Of a stretch of DNA of 9,913 nucleotides, positions 1 to 6,456 are shown piece after piece (the first letter of the stretch is position 1; each line of letters begins with the position of its first letter). Below the pieces are notes generated by a model, which was not told the DNA's origin, made no database searches, and saw nothing but the letters and a program-made list of their open reading frames with translations. Position numbers and translations under genes: made by a program. Source of the DNA: Bifidobacterium breve (lineage in GTDB: Bacteria > Actinomycetota > Acidimicrobiia > Acidimicrobiales > Ilumatobacteraceae); the NCBI GenBank assembly GCA_945896935.1, contig CAMDER010000056.1, forward strand, positions 1-9,913. Reading direction: 5' to 3'.

Positions 1-277
1 CGGGGAGTTCGGAATCAATCAAGAGCTGTTTGATATCGCGCCATGCTCGATGATGATCATGATCGTGATCATCGTGGTGATGCACCGCAACGATGGCCCG
101 AGTCGCGCCGACTCCGGCGCGTTGAGTGCGTTCAAACATCAATGCGTAGTCGTCAAGGGCAAGACCACCAAGTATTTCGATGACTTGTAACGAATCTGCA
201 CCAGCATCAATGAGCGATGCCAAAGTCATGTCGCCAGCAGTGCCAGCACCACAATGGAACCACGCAGCAGTACTCAT
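1..277 (-). CDS. larC: LarC, nickel-pincer cofactor nickel-insertion protein (N-terminal part, cut by window edge)
   Basis: The first 92 codons are visible. LarC is the CTP-dependent cyclometallase that inserts nickel into the pyridinium-3,5-bisthiocarboxylate mononucleotide, giving the cofactor of lactate racemase and related LarA enzymes. Translation of the minus strand gives an N-terminus with the family pattern: a W-F-H-C-G-A-G-T-A-G-D-M-T-L block near residues 6-19 (usual form D-x-x-x-G-x-S-G-D-M), a leucine-rich helix, a G-V-G-A-T-R segment near 64, and a His/Asp-rich stretch at about 73-84 (HHHDDHDHDHH) typical of this family and plausibly nickel-binding. The ATG overlaps the larB stop (ATGA), so the two are translationally coupled. 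The rest of the gene lies to the left of the window. Identity rests on pattern and on the larB neighbour. Confidence 0.87.
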   Translation of the reverse strand, partial: MSTAAWFHCGAGTAGDMTLASLIDAGADSLQVIEILGGLALDDYALMFERTQRAGVGATRAIVAVHHHDDHDHDHHRAWRDIKQLLIDSELP

Positions 278-1047
278 GCTTGCTTTGCCTGTGTTTGATC
301 GGAGCGTAGTGATCGAACAATGCGTGCCACCGCGCAGGCCGCGCCGTAGCCATTGTCAATACCAACAACAGTGACGCCGTTGGCGCAGGTCGCGTGCATT
401 GCTAACAGTGCAGTCACACCTTCAAGGCCCGAGCCGTATCCAACATTGGTGGGTACTGCGATGACGGGCTTGCCGCTCAATCCACCAATCACACTTGCAA
501 GAGCGCCTTCCATACCTGCGACAACAACAATCACATCAGCGGCCATTACATCGTCTAATCGATTCAGTAATCGATGCAAACCAGCTACTCCAACATCGGT
601 GATGCGGTTCGCTGCAATGCCATGCGCACGTAAAGCCAAAATGCATTCGTCAACAACCGGAACATCTGCAGTGCCCGCCGAGATCACTAAAGCGTTACCC
701 GTGTACCAAGTTTCGGGTGTTCGCCACAGCATTGACCCGTGCGCAGTTTCGGCTTGTCCGAAGGCGGCTTCAAGAGCCTTGTGCTGATCAACCGTGGTGC
801 GCGTGACCAGCACCGGTCCAGTGCCATGGTCGAGAAGTTCGCGCACAATCAAGACGCACTGTTCGGGGCTTTTACCTGGCCCATAGACCGCTTCGGGTGC
901 CCCTTGACGTAAGTGTCGGTGATGATCGACCAGCGTGTCGCCAACATCGCTAAATGGCAGGCGCTTCAAACGCTCAACGGCTTCGTCGGGCGCGATAGAT
1001 CCTGAAGAAACGCCCTCAATCAATTGGCGCAGGGTCTCAACATCCAC
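274..1047 (-). CDS. larB: LarB, pyridinium-3,5-biscarboxylic acid mononucleotide synthase
   Basis: 257 residues. LarB carboxylates and hydrolyses nicotinate adenine dinucleotide, the first step of nickel-pincer cofactor synthesis. It belongs to the AIR carboxylase (PurE-like) fold. Family blocks seen: a short N-terminal helical part, D-H-H-R-x-L-R-Q-G-x-P-E-A-V-Y-G-P-G-K-S-P-E-Q at about 39-61, a hydrophobic PurE-like core with V-V-V-A-G-M-E-G-A-L-A, then T-N-V-G-Y-G, and C-A-N-G-V-T-V-V-G-I-D-N-G-Y-G-A near the end. The cysteine of the last block is residue 221, matching the catalytic Cys221 I recall for Lactobacillus plantarum LarB. The frame stays open up to 1326, but homology begins at the GTG at 1047, which has AGGA seven bases upstream; the extension would run through pheA. 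It overlaps larC by four bases. LarE and LarA are not in view. Confidence 0.9.
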   Translation of the reverse strand: MDVETLRQLIEGVSSGSIAPDEAVERLKRLPFSDVGDTLVDHHRHLRQGAPEAVYGPGKSPEQCVLIVRELLDHGTGPVLVTRTTVDQHKALEAAFGQAETAHGSMLWRTPETWYTGNALVISAGTADVPVVDECILALRAHGIAANRITDVGVAGLHRLLNRLDDVMAADVIVVVAGMEGALASVIGGLSGKPVIAVPTNVGYGSGLEGVTALLAMHATCANGVTVVGIDNGYGAACAVARIVRSLRSDQTQAKQA

Positions 1048-1052
1048 ATAAT
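1024..1052 (+). promoter_or_regulatory. Possible pheA promoter inside the larB 5' end
   Basis: TTGGCG at 1024-1029 and CATAAT at 1047-1052 are separated by 17 bases, a good sigma-70-type arrangement pointing toward pheA, with transcription expected to start near 1059. The -10 box lies on the larB start codon and its ribosome binding spacer, so the two divergent genes could interfere with each other. This is pattern only. Confidence 0.35.
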
Positions 1053-1054
1053 CA

Positions 1055-1059
1055 TCCTG
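1055..1059 (-). promoter_or_regulatory. Ribosome binding site fixing the larB GTG start
   Basis: Read on the minus strand, CAGGA lies seven bases before the GTG at 1047. It supports this start over the longer open frame, which would extend 93 codons into the opposite-strand pheA gene. Confidence 0.55.
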
Positions 1060-1093
1060 CCACTTGGCGCTCGTGCCTCTAGCCTTGGCGACT

Positions 1094-2059
1094 GTGAACA
1101 CTTCCACTGATTCTCTGCAACCGACTGCCCGCTCTTCGCGGGTGGGGTTTTTGGGACCTTTCGGAACCTTCACCGAGCAGGCGGTGCGTTCACAGTCCGA
1201 CCTTGGCAGTGGCGAACTTGTGGCCTTTCGTTCGGTACCCGACGTTCTTGACGCCGTTGACAATGGAGACGTTGATTTCGGAGTTGTGCCGATTGAAAAC
1301 TCGATCGAAGGCACCGTCAACTTCACGCAAGACGCGCTGTCGTTCGATTACAACTTGTTGATTCAGCGTGAACTAGTTCTTGATATTGAACATTGCTTGA
1401 TGGCGATGCCGGGCACTTCACTCGCTGATATCACGACCGTGCTATCAATCCCCGTTGCGACTGCGCAATGTCATCGCTATCTACGCGAGCAAGTTGGTCA
1501 TGCCGAAGTTCAGGCCGCCAACAGCACGGCCGATGCTGCCAAGACTGTTGCCAGTCATGGTGTGGCTGGCGTTGCTGCAATTGCCCCAAAAAATGCTGCG
1601 ACGTTATATGGACTGAATATATTGGCGACCGACATTGCCGATCATGCTGGTAATCAAACGCGATTCGTTGTTGTCGGCAAATCTGGTCTTCCAGCACCGA
1701 CCGGGAACGACATCACTGGCATCGTCGTGTTTCAGCGGGCTGACGAACCAGGAAGTTTGATTTCGATCTTGCAAGAGTTCGCCGCGCGACGAGTCAACAT
1801 CACCAACTTGTTGTCACGTCCCACCAAAGACGGCGGGCTGGGCGACTATTGCTTCGTGATGTATCTCGAAGGCCACATCGCCGACGAATTAGTGGCCGAT
1901 GCTCTGCGAGCTCTTCACGCCAAACAAGGTGGGGTGAAGTTTTTGGGTTCGTATCCGGCTCATTCTGCGCATGTTCACACCACTCGCGAACATGCCGATG
2001 GTCGCTGGCAGCAAGCCGACGACTGGATTGAACAACTCCGTTTGACGATCAGAAAATAG
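1094..2059 (+). CDS. pheA: Prephenate dehydratase (PDT catalytic domain plus ACT domain)
   Basis: 321 residues from the GTG at 1094. It converts prephenate to phenylpyruvate in phenylalanine synthesis. The PDT domain starts at V-G-F-L-G-P-F-G-T-F-T-E-Q (about residue 17) and includes V-P-I-E-N-S-I-E-G and the catalytic T-R-F signature at 189-191 (N-Q-T-R-F). A C-terminal ACT domain follows at about 208-290, with G-S-L-I (220-223) in place of the usual GALV-type motif and L-S-R-P (240-243) in place of ESRP; both motifs bind phenylalanine in the family. There is no chorismate mutase domain, as is usual for monofunctional actinobacterial enzymes. The start is uncertain: TTG 1064, GTG 1073, GTG 1094 and GTG 1142 are all in frame and none has a convincing Shine-Dalgarno. 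I chose 1094 because TAGCCT lies eight bases upstream, which would suit a leaderless message. It diverges from larB. Confidence 0.93.
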   Translation: MNTSTDSLQPTARSSRVGFLGPFGTFTEQAVRSQSDLGSGELVAFRSVPDVLDAVDNGDVDFGVVPIENSIEGTVNFTQDALSFDYNLLIQRELVLDIEHCLMAMPGTSLADITTVLSIPVATAQCHRYLREQVGHAEVQAANSTADAAKTVASHGVAGVAAIAPKNAATLYGLNILATDIADHAGNQTRFVVVGKSGLPAPTGNDITGIVVFQRADEPGSLISILQEFAARRVNITNLLSRPTKDGGLGDYCFVMYLEGHIADELVADALRALHAKQGGVKFLGSYPAHSAHVHTTREHADGRWQQADDWIEQLRLTIRK

Positions 2060-2076
2060 CAATCAGTTATTTCAGA

Positions 2077-2104
2077 TTGCTCTGACGGTTTTTGTCGCTA
2101 GCCT
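2077..2104 (+). promoter_or_regulatory. Likely promoter of tRNA-Ser(TGA)
   Basis: TTGCTC (2077-2082), a 16-base spacer and TAGCCT (2099-2104) end seven bases before the tRNA. The -10 overlaps a perfect inverted repeat, GCCTC-A-GAGGC at 2101-2111, which runs up to the first base of the tRNA. Its G/C-rich start region is the kind seen at growth-controlled stable RNA promoters. Confidence 0.5.
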
Positions 2105-2111
2105 CAGAGGC

Positions 2112-2195
2112 GGAACGGTGGCAGAGCGGACAAATGCATCCGCCTTGAAAGCGGAAGGCTCACAAGGCCCGGGGGTTCGAATCCCTCCCGTTCCG
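2112..2195 (+). tRNA. tRNA-Ser, anticodon TGA
   Basis: A class II tRNA. The acceptor stem GGAACGG (2112-2118) pairs fully with CCGTTCC (2188-2194). The anticodon stem TCCGC/GCGGA encloses a loop with TGA at 2146-2148. A variable arm GGC...GCC and a T arm with TTCGAAT follow. It reads UCA and, by wobble, other UCN serine codons. The discriminator is G (2195, as in all serine tRNAs) and no CCA is encoded: the next bases are CTC. Confidence 0.96.
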
Positions 2196-2248
2196 CTCAA
2201 AGTGTTGCGAGAGACATGTCATTGAAATCCTGTGGACTCAAAAACATG

Positions 2249-2272
2249 TTGTCAGAGACCTACCTGTAGGCT
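2249..2272 (+). promoter_or_regulatory. Possible promoter of tRNA-Ser(GCT)
   Basis: TAGGCT at 2267-2272 is a fair -10, 16 bases before the tRNA. The best -35, TTGTCA at 2249-2254, is only 12 bases away, so either another -35 is used or the gene is read through from the tRNA upstream. The -10 lies in an inverted repeat CCTAC-CT-GTAGG (2259-2270), and the -35 overlaps the palindrome AACATGTT (2243-2250). Confidence 0.3.
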
Positions 2273-2288
2273 TCTCCCGCTACACCTT

Positions 2289-2382
2289 GGAGAGGTGCCA
2301 GAGTACGGTTGAATGGGACGTCCTGCTAAGACGTTGACCCCCGAAACGGGGTCCGTGGGTTCAAATCCCACCCTCTCCGCCA
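2289..2382 (+). tRNA. tRNA-Ser, anticodon GCT (CCA encoded)
   Basis: A class II tRNA with acceptor stem GGAGAGG (2289-2295) pairing with CCTCTCC (2372-2378), discriminator G at 2379 and encoded CCA at 2380-2382. The anticodon stem ACGTC/GACGT carries GCT at 2325-2327, which reads AGU and AGC. The long variable arm, roughly GACCCC...GGGGTC, confirms serine identity. It differs from the TGA serine tRNA 177 bases upstream, so this is a cluster and not a recent duplication. The amidohydrolase promoter begins two bases after the CCA. Confidence 0.97.
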
Positions 2383-2383
2383 A

Positions 2384-2413
2384 TTGAGTTTTGGTGAATT
2401 TTCAGACTATTGT
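2384..2413 (+). promoter_or_regulatory. Leaderless-type promoter of the amidohydrolase operon
   Basis: TTGAGT at 2384-2389, an 18-base spacer and TATTGT at 2408-2413 are followed seven bases later by an in-frame GTG at 2421. That puts the expected transcription start on the start codon itself. The -35 begins right behind the tRNA-Ser(GCT) CCA end. No Shine-Dalgarno is visible at any candidate start, which agrees with a leaderless message. Confidence 0.5.
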
Positions 2414-2420
2414 CAACCTC

Positions 2421-3662
2421 GTGGGGACAATCAGTGAAGACCGTTATGTGGTGATTTCTGCCGACTGTCATGCCGGAGCCGATCTGGTCGATTATCGACC
2501 GTTTCTTGATCCGAAGTATCACTCCGAATTTGACGGCTGGGTTGAAACGTACGAGGTTCCCTACGAAGACCTCAAGGGCCCCGATGGTCCGCGCAACTGG
2601 GATTCTGATCGTCGACTTGCCGACATGGAAGCCGACGGAATAGTCGCCGAAGTGATTTTTCCCAACACAGTCCCGCCGTTTTATCCAAAGAGTTCGCTGA
2701 CCTATCAACCACCGGCAGCCAATATCGGAGACGCCGAACGTCGATGGGCGGGCCTGCAGGCGCACAATCGTTGGCTTGCCGATTTTTGTGGTCGCACGCC
2801 CAACCGTCGTGCTGGTATTTGTCAAATCAATTTGTATGACATCGAAGCCTCGGTGCGCGAAATTCGTTGGGCGAAAACGGCTGGATTAACAGGCGGAATT
2901 CTGTTGCCCGGCGTGCCACCCGGAGTCGGATTACCAGAGTTGTACGACATCGATTACTACGACCCTCTGTGGACGGTTTGTGAAGAATTAGGAATGCCGG
3001 TGAATCACCATGGTGGAAGTGCAAGCCCGGCTATGACTGAAGCGGTTGAGTCGCCAGTGATTTTTTTGTTGGAAATTACTTGGTGGTCGCACCGAGCGTT
3101 AACTCACCTGATTGTCTCGGGTGCCTTAGAAAAGCACCCCGAATTGAAATGTGTGTTCACCGAACAAGGCACCGAATGGGTGCCGGGTGAATTGATGCGA
3201 CTTGATTATTTCTTTGATCGCATGCGTCATGCAGTGGGATCGCAAGAACACATTTGGGGCGAACCCGTGATGTCTAAATTGCCGCTCCAGCCGAGCGAAT
3301 ATTGGGCACGTCAGTGTTATACGGGCTCTAGTTTTATTCGCCCACATGAAGTACCTTCGCGACACAAAGTTGGAGTTGACAGCATTATGTGGGGCAGTGA
3401 TTACCCACATAAAGAAAGTAGTTTCCCGTACACCACCGAAGCGTTGCGCGCGGCTTTCGCCGAGTGCGAACGTTCAGAAATTGAACAGATGCTGAGCCTC
3501 AATGCTGCTGGCGTGTATGGCTTTGACCTTCAAAAACTTAAGCCGATTGCTGCACGCATCGGACCCAAAGTTGCTGAAGTCGCCACGGTGTTACCAAAGG
3601 GTGGAGTACCTAAAGAAGCCCAACGTTGCCCGGCCTTTGTCGGTCTGACGGCCGATGAGTGA
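2421..3662 (+). CDS. Amidohydrolase-2 family metal-dependent hydrolase (first of two paralogues)
   Basis: 413 residues from GTG 2421; TTG 2391 and GTG 2394 are longer in-frame options but lie almost against the tRNA. It has the TIM-barrel fold of the amidohydrolase-2/ACMSD family, whose members hydrolyse cyclic substrates or decarboxylate aromatic acids. Visible metal-site candidates are D15-C-H17 after strand 1 (S-A-D-C-H-A-G), H196/H197 (V-N-H-H-G-G) and D327 (M-W-G-S-D-Y-P-H). The segment L-E-I-T-W-W-S-H-R-A-L-T-H-L and the T-E-Q-G-T-E-W strand are typical of a tryptophan-rich actinobacterial subgroup of unknown substrate. It shares most motifs with the protein at 4598-5956 and is the first gene of the operon, 25 bp before the dehydrogenase. 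The reaction cannot be named from sequence. Confidence 0.87.
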   Translation: MGTISEDRYVVISADCHAGADLVDYRPFLDPKYHSEFDGWVETYEVPYEDLKGPDGPRNWDSDRRLADMEADGIVAEVIFPNTVPPFYPKSSLTYQPPAANIGDAERRWAGLQAHNRWLADFCGRTPNRRAGICQINLYDIEASVREIRWAKTAGLTGGILLPGVPPGVGLPELYDIDYYDPLWTVCEELGMPVNHHGGSASPAMTEAVESPVIFLLEITWWSHRALTHLIVSGALEKHPELKCVFTEQGTEWVPGELMRLDYFFDRMRHAVGSQEHIWGEPVMSKLPLQPSEYWARQCYTGSSFIRPHEVPSRHKVGVDSIMWGSDYPHKESSFPYTTEALRAAFAECERSEIEQMLSLNAAGVYGFDLQKLKPIAARIGPKVAEVATVLPKGGVPKEAQRCPAFVGLTADE

Positions 3663-3674
3663 ACGTCAGTAGTC

Positions 3675-3681
3675 GAAGGGG
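3675..3681 (+). promoter_or_regulatory. Ribosome binding site fixing a TTG start
   Basis: GAAGGGG lies six bases before the TTG at 3688. The rare start is believable because of this strong site and because the glycine-rich cofactor motif begins only 11 codons later, as expected for this family. Confidence 0.7.
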
Positions 3682-3687
3682 TTTACC

Positions 3688-4569
3688 TTGAAAACATTGG
3701 TGGGAAAAGTTGCAGTAGTTACTGGCGGTGGTGGCGGACTCGGTCGTGCCATGGGAGAACGTTTCGCCGCCGAGGGCATGAAGGTTGTACTTGCCGATGT
3801 TCAAGGTCCGCTCTTAGAAGCAACCGTTGAAGAATGTCGGGCCAAGGGTTTAGAAATTAGTGGTCATGTCACCGACGTGACTAATCAGTCGTCAGTAGAT
3901 GCACTGCGCGATTTCACTTTGTCGACGTATGGATCGGTGCATGTTTTGTGCAACAACGCCGGTATTGGTGCTGGTGCCGAAGGTCGAATGTGGGAGCACG
4001 AATTAAATGATTGGAAATGGGCGATTGCCGTCAATGTGATGGGTGTGATTCACGGAATCAACTCGTTTGTTCCTGCCATGTTGGCTCACGGCGAAGAGGC
4101 ACACATTGTGAACACGTCGTCGGGAAACGGAGGGGTTTCACCTTTGTCAGGTACTCCGCAATATGCCGCGACAAAAGCTGCCGTGGTTACAGCGTCCGAA
4201 TGTCTGTATGCGCAGTTGCAAGAAGTCCAATCGGCAATTGGAGTTTCGGTTTTGTTTCCTGGCCCAAACATGTTGCGTACAGGTTTGTTTGAATCGTGGC
4301 GTTCGCGCACTGACGAGTTTGCCAAACAGCGTCCGCGTAAAACTCCGTATACCACTGTTGAACAACTCGAAATTCAAATGAAGGCTGCAGGGCACGAGAT
4401 TGCCTACACGCCCGTTGAAGAAGTCGCCGAGTTTGTTATAGATGGTATTTTAAGTAATCAGTTTTGGATGATGCCCGCAAGCGAACGCGGTGACATCACG
4501 ATGAGTCTGCGTTACGAGTCAATGCGTTCACGTTTAAACCCGAATTACTTGCGCCAAGTACCTGGCTGA
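3688..4569 (+). CDS. Short-chain dehydrogenase/reductase (classical SDR)
   Basis: 293 residues, TTG start. A Rossmann-fold NAD(P)-dependent oxidoreductase. It has the cofactor motif T-G-G-G-G-G-L-G (12-19), an acidic residue D37 at the end of strand 2 that favours NAD(H) over NADP(H), N-N-A-G at 89-92, serines 144/145 in N-T-S-S-G, and the catalytic Y159-x-x-x-K163 (Q-Y-A-A-T-K). It is longer than the usual 250 residues because of a C-terminal extension from about 205 on, rich in charged and aromatic residues, probably a substrate lid. It sits between the two paralogous amidohydrolases (25 bp and 28 bp gaps), so it most likely oxidises or reduces an alcohol or ketone in the same pathway. The substrate is unknown. 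Confidence 0.92.
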   Translation: MKTLVGKVAVVTGGGGGLGRAMGERFAAEGMKVVLADVQGPLLEATVEECRAKGLEISGHVTDVTNQSSVDALRDFTLSTYGSVHVLCNNAGIGAGAEGRMWEHELNDWKWAIAVNVMGVIHGINSFVPAMLAHGEEAHIVNTSSGNGGVSPLSGTPQYAATKAAVVTASECLYAQLQEVQSAIGVSVLFPGPNMLRTGLFESWRSRTDEFAKQRPRKTPYTTVEQLEIQMKAAGHEIAYTPVEEVAEFVIDGILSNQFWMMPASERGDITMSLRYESMRSRLNPNYLRQVPG

Positions 4570-4597
4570 AATTGAGATAACTACAAAGGAGATTTTT

Positions 4598-5956
4598 ATG
4601 ACTGCAATCGACAATCCATTGACTCGTGAAGCGAATCCCTACATTGATCCGTATCTCGATGTCCCGGCGAATGATCCGTACATCATCGTTTCGGCAGATA
4701 GTCATGCCGGACTACCAACGGCTGAGTATCGCGGCTACTTAGAGAAAAAATTTCATCCGCAATTTGATGAATTTTTAGCCGAGCGTGAACAGGCGCTTGA
4801 ACAATCAACGATGCTTGGAACGCGCAATGAGGATTACGCCAAGAAATGGTTTGAAGAGCACGAAGAAGCTCTTCGTAGTGGCTGGGAAGCAGGTCGTCGA
4901 GATCAAGAACTTGATGGCGATGGTGTCGCCGGCGAAATTATTTTCCCTGACGCCGATGCGGTCGAAAGTCGTACTTGTGTGCCATTTGGTGCGGGCCTAG
5001 GTCTGTCAGGTGACATGGATCCCGAATTGGGTTTGGCGGGTTCAATCGCCCACAACCGTTGGTTGGCCGAACTTTGTTCTGAAAGTCCAGAGCGCCGTCG
5101 AGGCATGGCGCTGATTCCGATTACTGCTGATTTAACTCGGGTTTTAGCTGAAATTCGCCGAGCAAAGGAATCTGGTTTAGGCGGTGTGATGATTCCCGCG
5201 ATGTGGGTGAATCAGTTGCCATATCACGATCGTCATTACGATCCGGTGTGGGCGTTGTGTGAAGAACTCAATATGCCAATTTCGACTCACTCGGGTCCGG
5301 CGTCGCGCGATGAATACGACAATCACCTCGGCATCTACGTCACTGAAGTCGTGTGGTGGCCAGCACGGCCGTTGTGGTTCATGTTGTGGTCAGGTGTGTT
5401 TGAACGCTTTCCTGGTTTACGTTTCGGTGTGACCGAGGCAGGTTGTTGGTGGTTGCCACCACAAATTTGGTTTTGGGATCGACTTGCTCTTGGACAAAAA
5501 GGCACAGAAAAATTAGGTGGCGATCCGTTCAAGGGCGCGATCAAAATGTTGCCGAGTGAGTACATCGATCGCAATGTGTACATCGGTGCGTCGAACACCA
5601 AGCGTCGCGAGTTAGGAATGCGTTACGAAATTGGTGTCGGCAATATCATGTGGGGCAACGACTTCCCGCACCCCGAAGGAACATGGCCCAATACGCGCGC
5701 ATGGCTCACAAAAACTTTCCATGACATCCCTATTGATGAGACGCGGTTGATGGTTGGTTTGAGTGCAGCAGAATTATTCAGCTTTGATTTGGCAAAGTTG
5801 CAAGTTCACGCTGACCGTATGGCACCTCGCCCATCCGATTTTGGACAAGTGACCGATGCCGACCCCACTGGTCAGCGTTTGACCGATCGTTGGGCTCCGG
5901 TGAAAGAAGTCGGTCGACATTGGCTGACCGAACACGATTTTTCATTAATTCCGTAA
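4598..5956 (+). CDS. Amidohydrolase-2 family metal-dependent hydrolase (second paralogue)
   Basis: 452 residues. The ATG has a strong AAAGGAG site (4585-4591) six bases upstream. It has the same TIM-barrel amidohydrolase-2 fold as the protein at 2421-3662, with D34-S-H36 (S-A-D-S-H-A-G), H231 (S-T-H-S-G) and D355 (M-W-G-N-D-F-P-H) as likely metal and catalytic residues. Shared blocks include H-N-R-W-L-A-E-L-C, Y-D-P-V-W-A-L-C-E-E-L, the W-W-P-A-R-P-L segment, T-E-A-G, L-P-S-E-Y and the F-x-F-D-L-x-K-L end. It differs by an N-terminal extension of about 20 residues and a helical, charged insertion at about 50-100. The two probably act on successive or related intermediates, or form a mixed complex; this is inference. 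The family includes hydrolases and decarboxylases, so the reaction is open. Confidence 0.89.
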   Translation: MTAIDNPLTREANPYIDPYLDVPANDPYIIVSADSHAGLPTAEYRGYLEKKFHPQFDEFLAEREQALEQSTMLGTRNEDYAKKWFEEHEEALRSGWEAGRRDQELDGDGVAGEIIFPDADAVESRTCVPFGAGLGLSGDMDPELGLAGSIAHNRWLAELCSESPERRRGMALIPITADLTRVLAEIRRAKESGLGGVMIPAMWVNQLPYHDRHYDPVWALCEELNMPISTHSGPASRDEYDNHLGIYVTEVVWWPARPLWFMLWSGVFERFPGLRFGVTEAGCWWLPPQIWFWDRLALGQKGTEKLGGDPFKGAIKMLPSEYIDRNVYIGASNTKRRELGMRYEIGVGNIMWGNDFPHPEGTWPNTRAWLTKTFHDIPIDETRLMVGLSAAELFSFDLAKLQVHADRMAPRPSDFGQVTDADPTGQRLTDRWAPVKEVGRHWLTEHDFSLIP

Positions 5957-5978
5957 GCAACTTCATTAAGGGGAGAAC

Positions 5979-6386
5979 ATGGCTTCAACAGTTGGTCAGT
6001 ACTGCATCAACGTCACCGATTTGAAACGGTCTGAGTGGTTCTACACCGAGATCATCGGTTTAAAGGTTCAATCTCGCACCCAGATTCCTGGGGTTGATGA
6101 GATCGTTCTCGCTGCCGATGCGGGTGGCGGCCGGTTGCAGTTAGCAAAGTGGTTAGAGCGATCGGGACCCATCGAACACGGCACTGCGCTGTGGAAGATT
6201 TATATGAACGTCGATGATTGCCAAGATGTTCACGATCGGGCAGTGGCTGCAGGTTTCACATCAACGATGGCTCCACAACGTTTAGACCGCTGGCCGGTGA
6301 CGGTCGCCTTTGTTCTCGACCCCGATGGCTATTCGGTTGAATTGCTTCAGCGCCATGAGGGTGCCGTTGTCAATGGTGCTCAATAG
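5979..6386 (+). CDS. VOC superfamily (glyoxalase/dioxygenase-fold) protein
   Basis: 135 residues; AAGGGGAG (5969-5976) lies just before the ATG. The vicinal oxygen chelate fold shows as two beta-alpha-beta-beta-beta modules: V-T-D-L-K-R-S-x-x-F-Y-x-x-x-I-G-L (12-28) in the first and V-D-D-C-Q-D-V...A-A-G-F with D-P-D-G-Y-S-V-E-L (114-122) in the second. At the four positions that normally hold metal ligands I read Q7, Q54, K73 and E121 by hand alignment to human glyoxalase I (Q, E, H, E). The lysine and second glutamine make a classic metal site doubtful, so it may be an isomerase, epimerase or binding protein with a changed centre. It is the last gene of the operon, 22 bp after the second amidohydrolase. 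Confidence 0.87.
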   Translation: MASTVGQYCINVTDLKRSEWFYTEIIGLKVQSRTQIPGVDEIVLAADAGGGRLQLAKWLERSGPIEHGTALWKIYMNVDDCQDVHDRAVAAGFTSTMAPQRLDRWPVTVAFVLDPDGYSVELLQRHEGAVVNGAQ

Positions 6387-6456
6387 CGCCGCGTGCATTG
6401 ACTTTTTCGCGACTGAATTGACGCAACGGCCGAGGTTTCAGGCAAAAATCGCTATT

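Noticed and set aside
353..787. Open frame of 144 codons on the plus strand
   Set aside because: It is antisense to larB and its translation has no family features; the larB frame has clear motifs.
1048..1326. 93-codon N-terminal extension of larB
   Set aside because: It lies antisense to the conserved start of pheA, lacks LarB similarity, and a GTG with AGGA at the right distance exists at 1047.
2112..2382. tRNA genes as attachment sites of an integrated element
   Set aside because: No integrase, no repeated tRNA 3' end and no change in gene style downstream.
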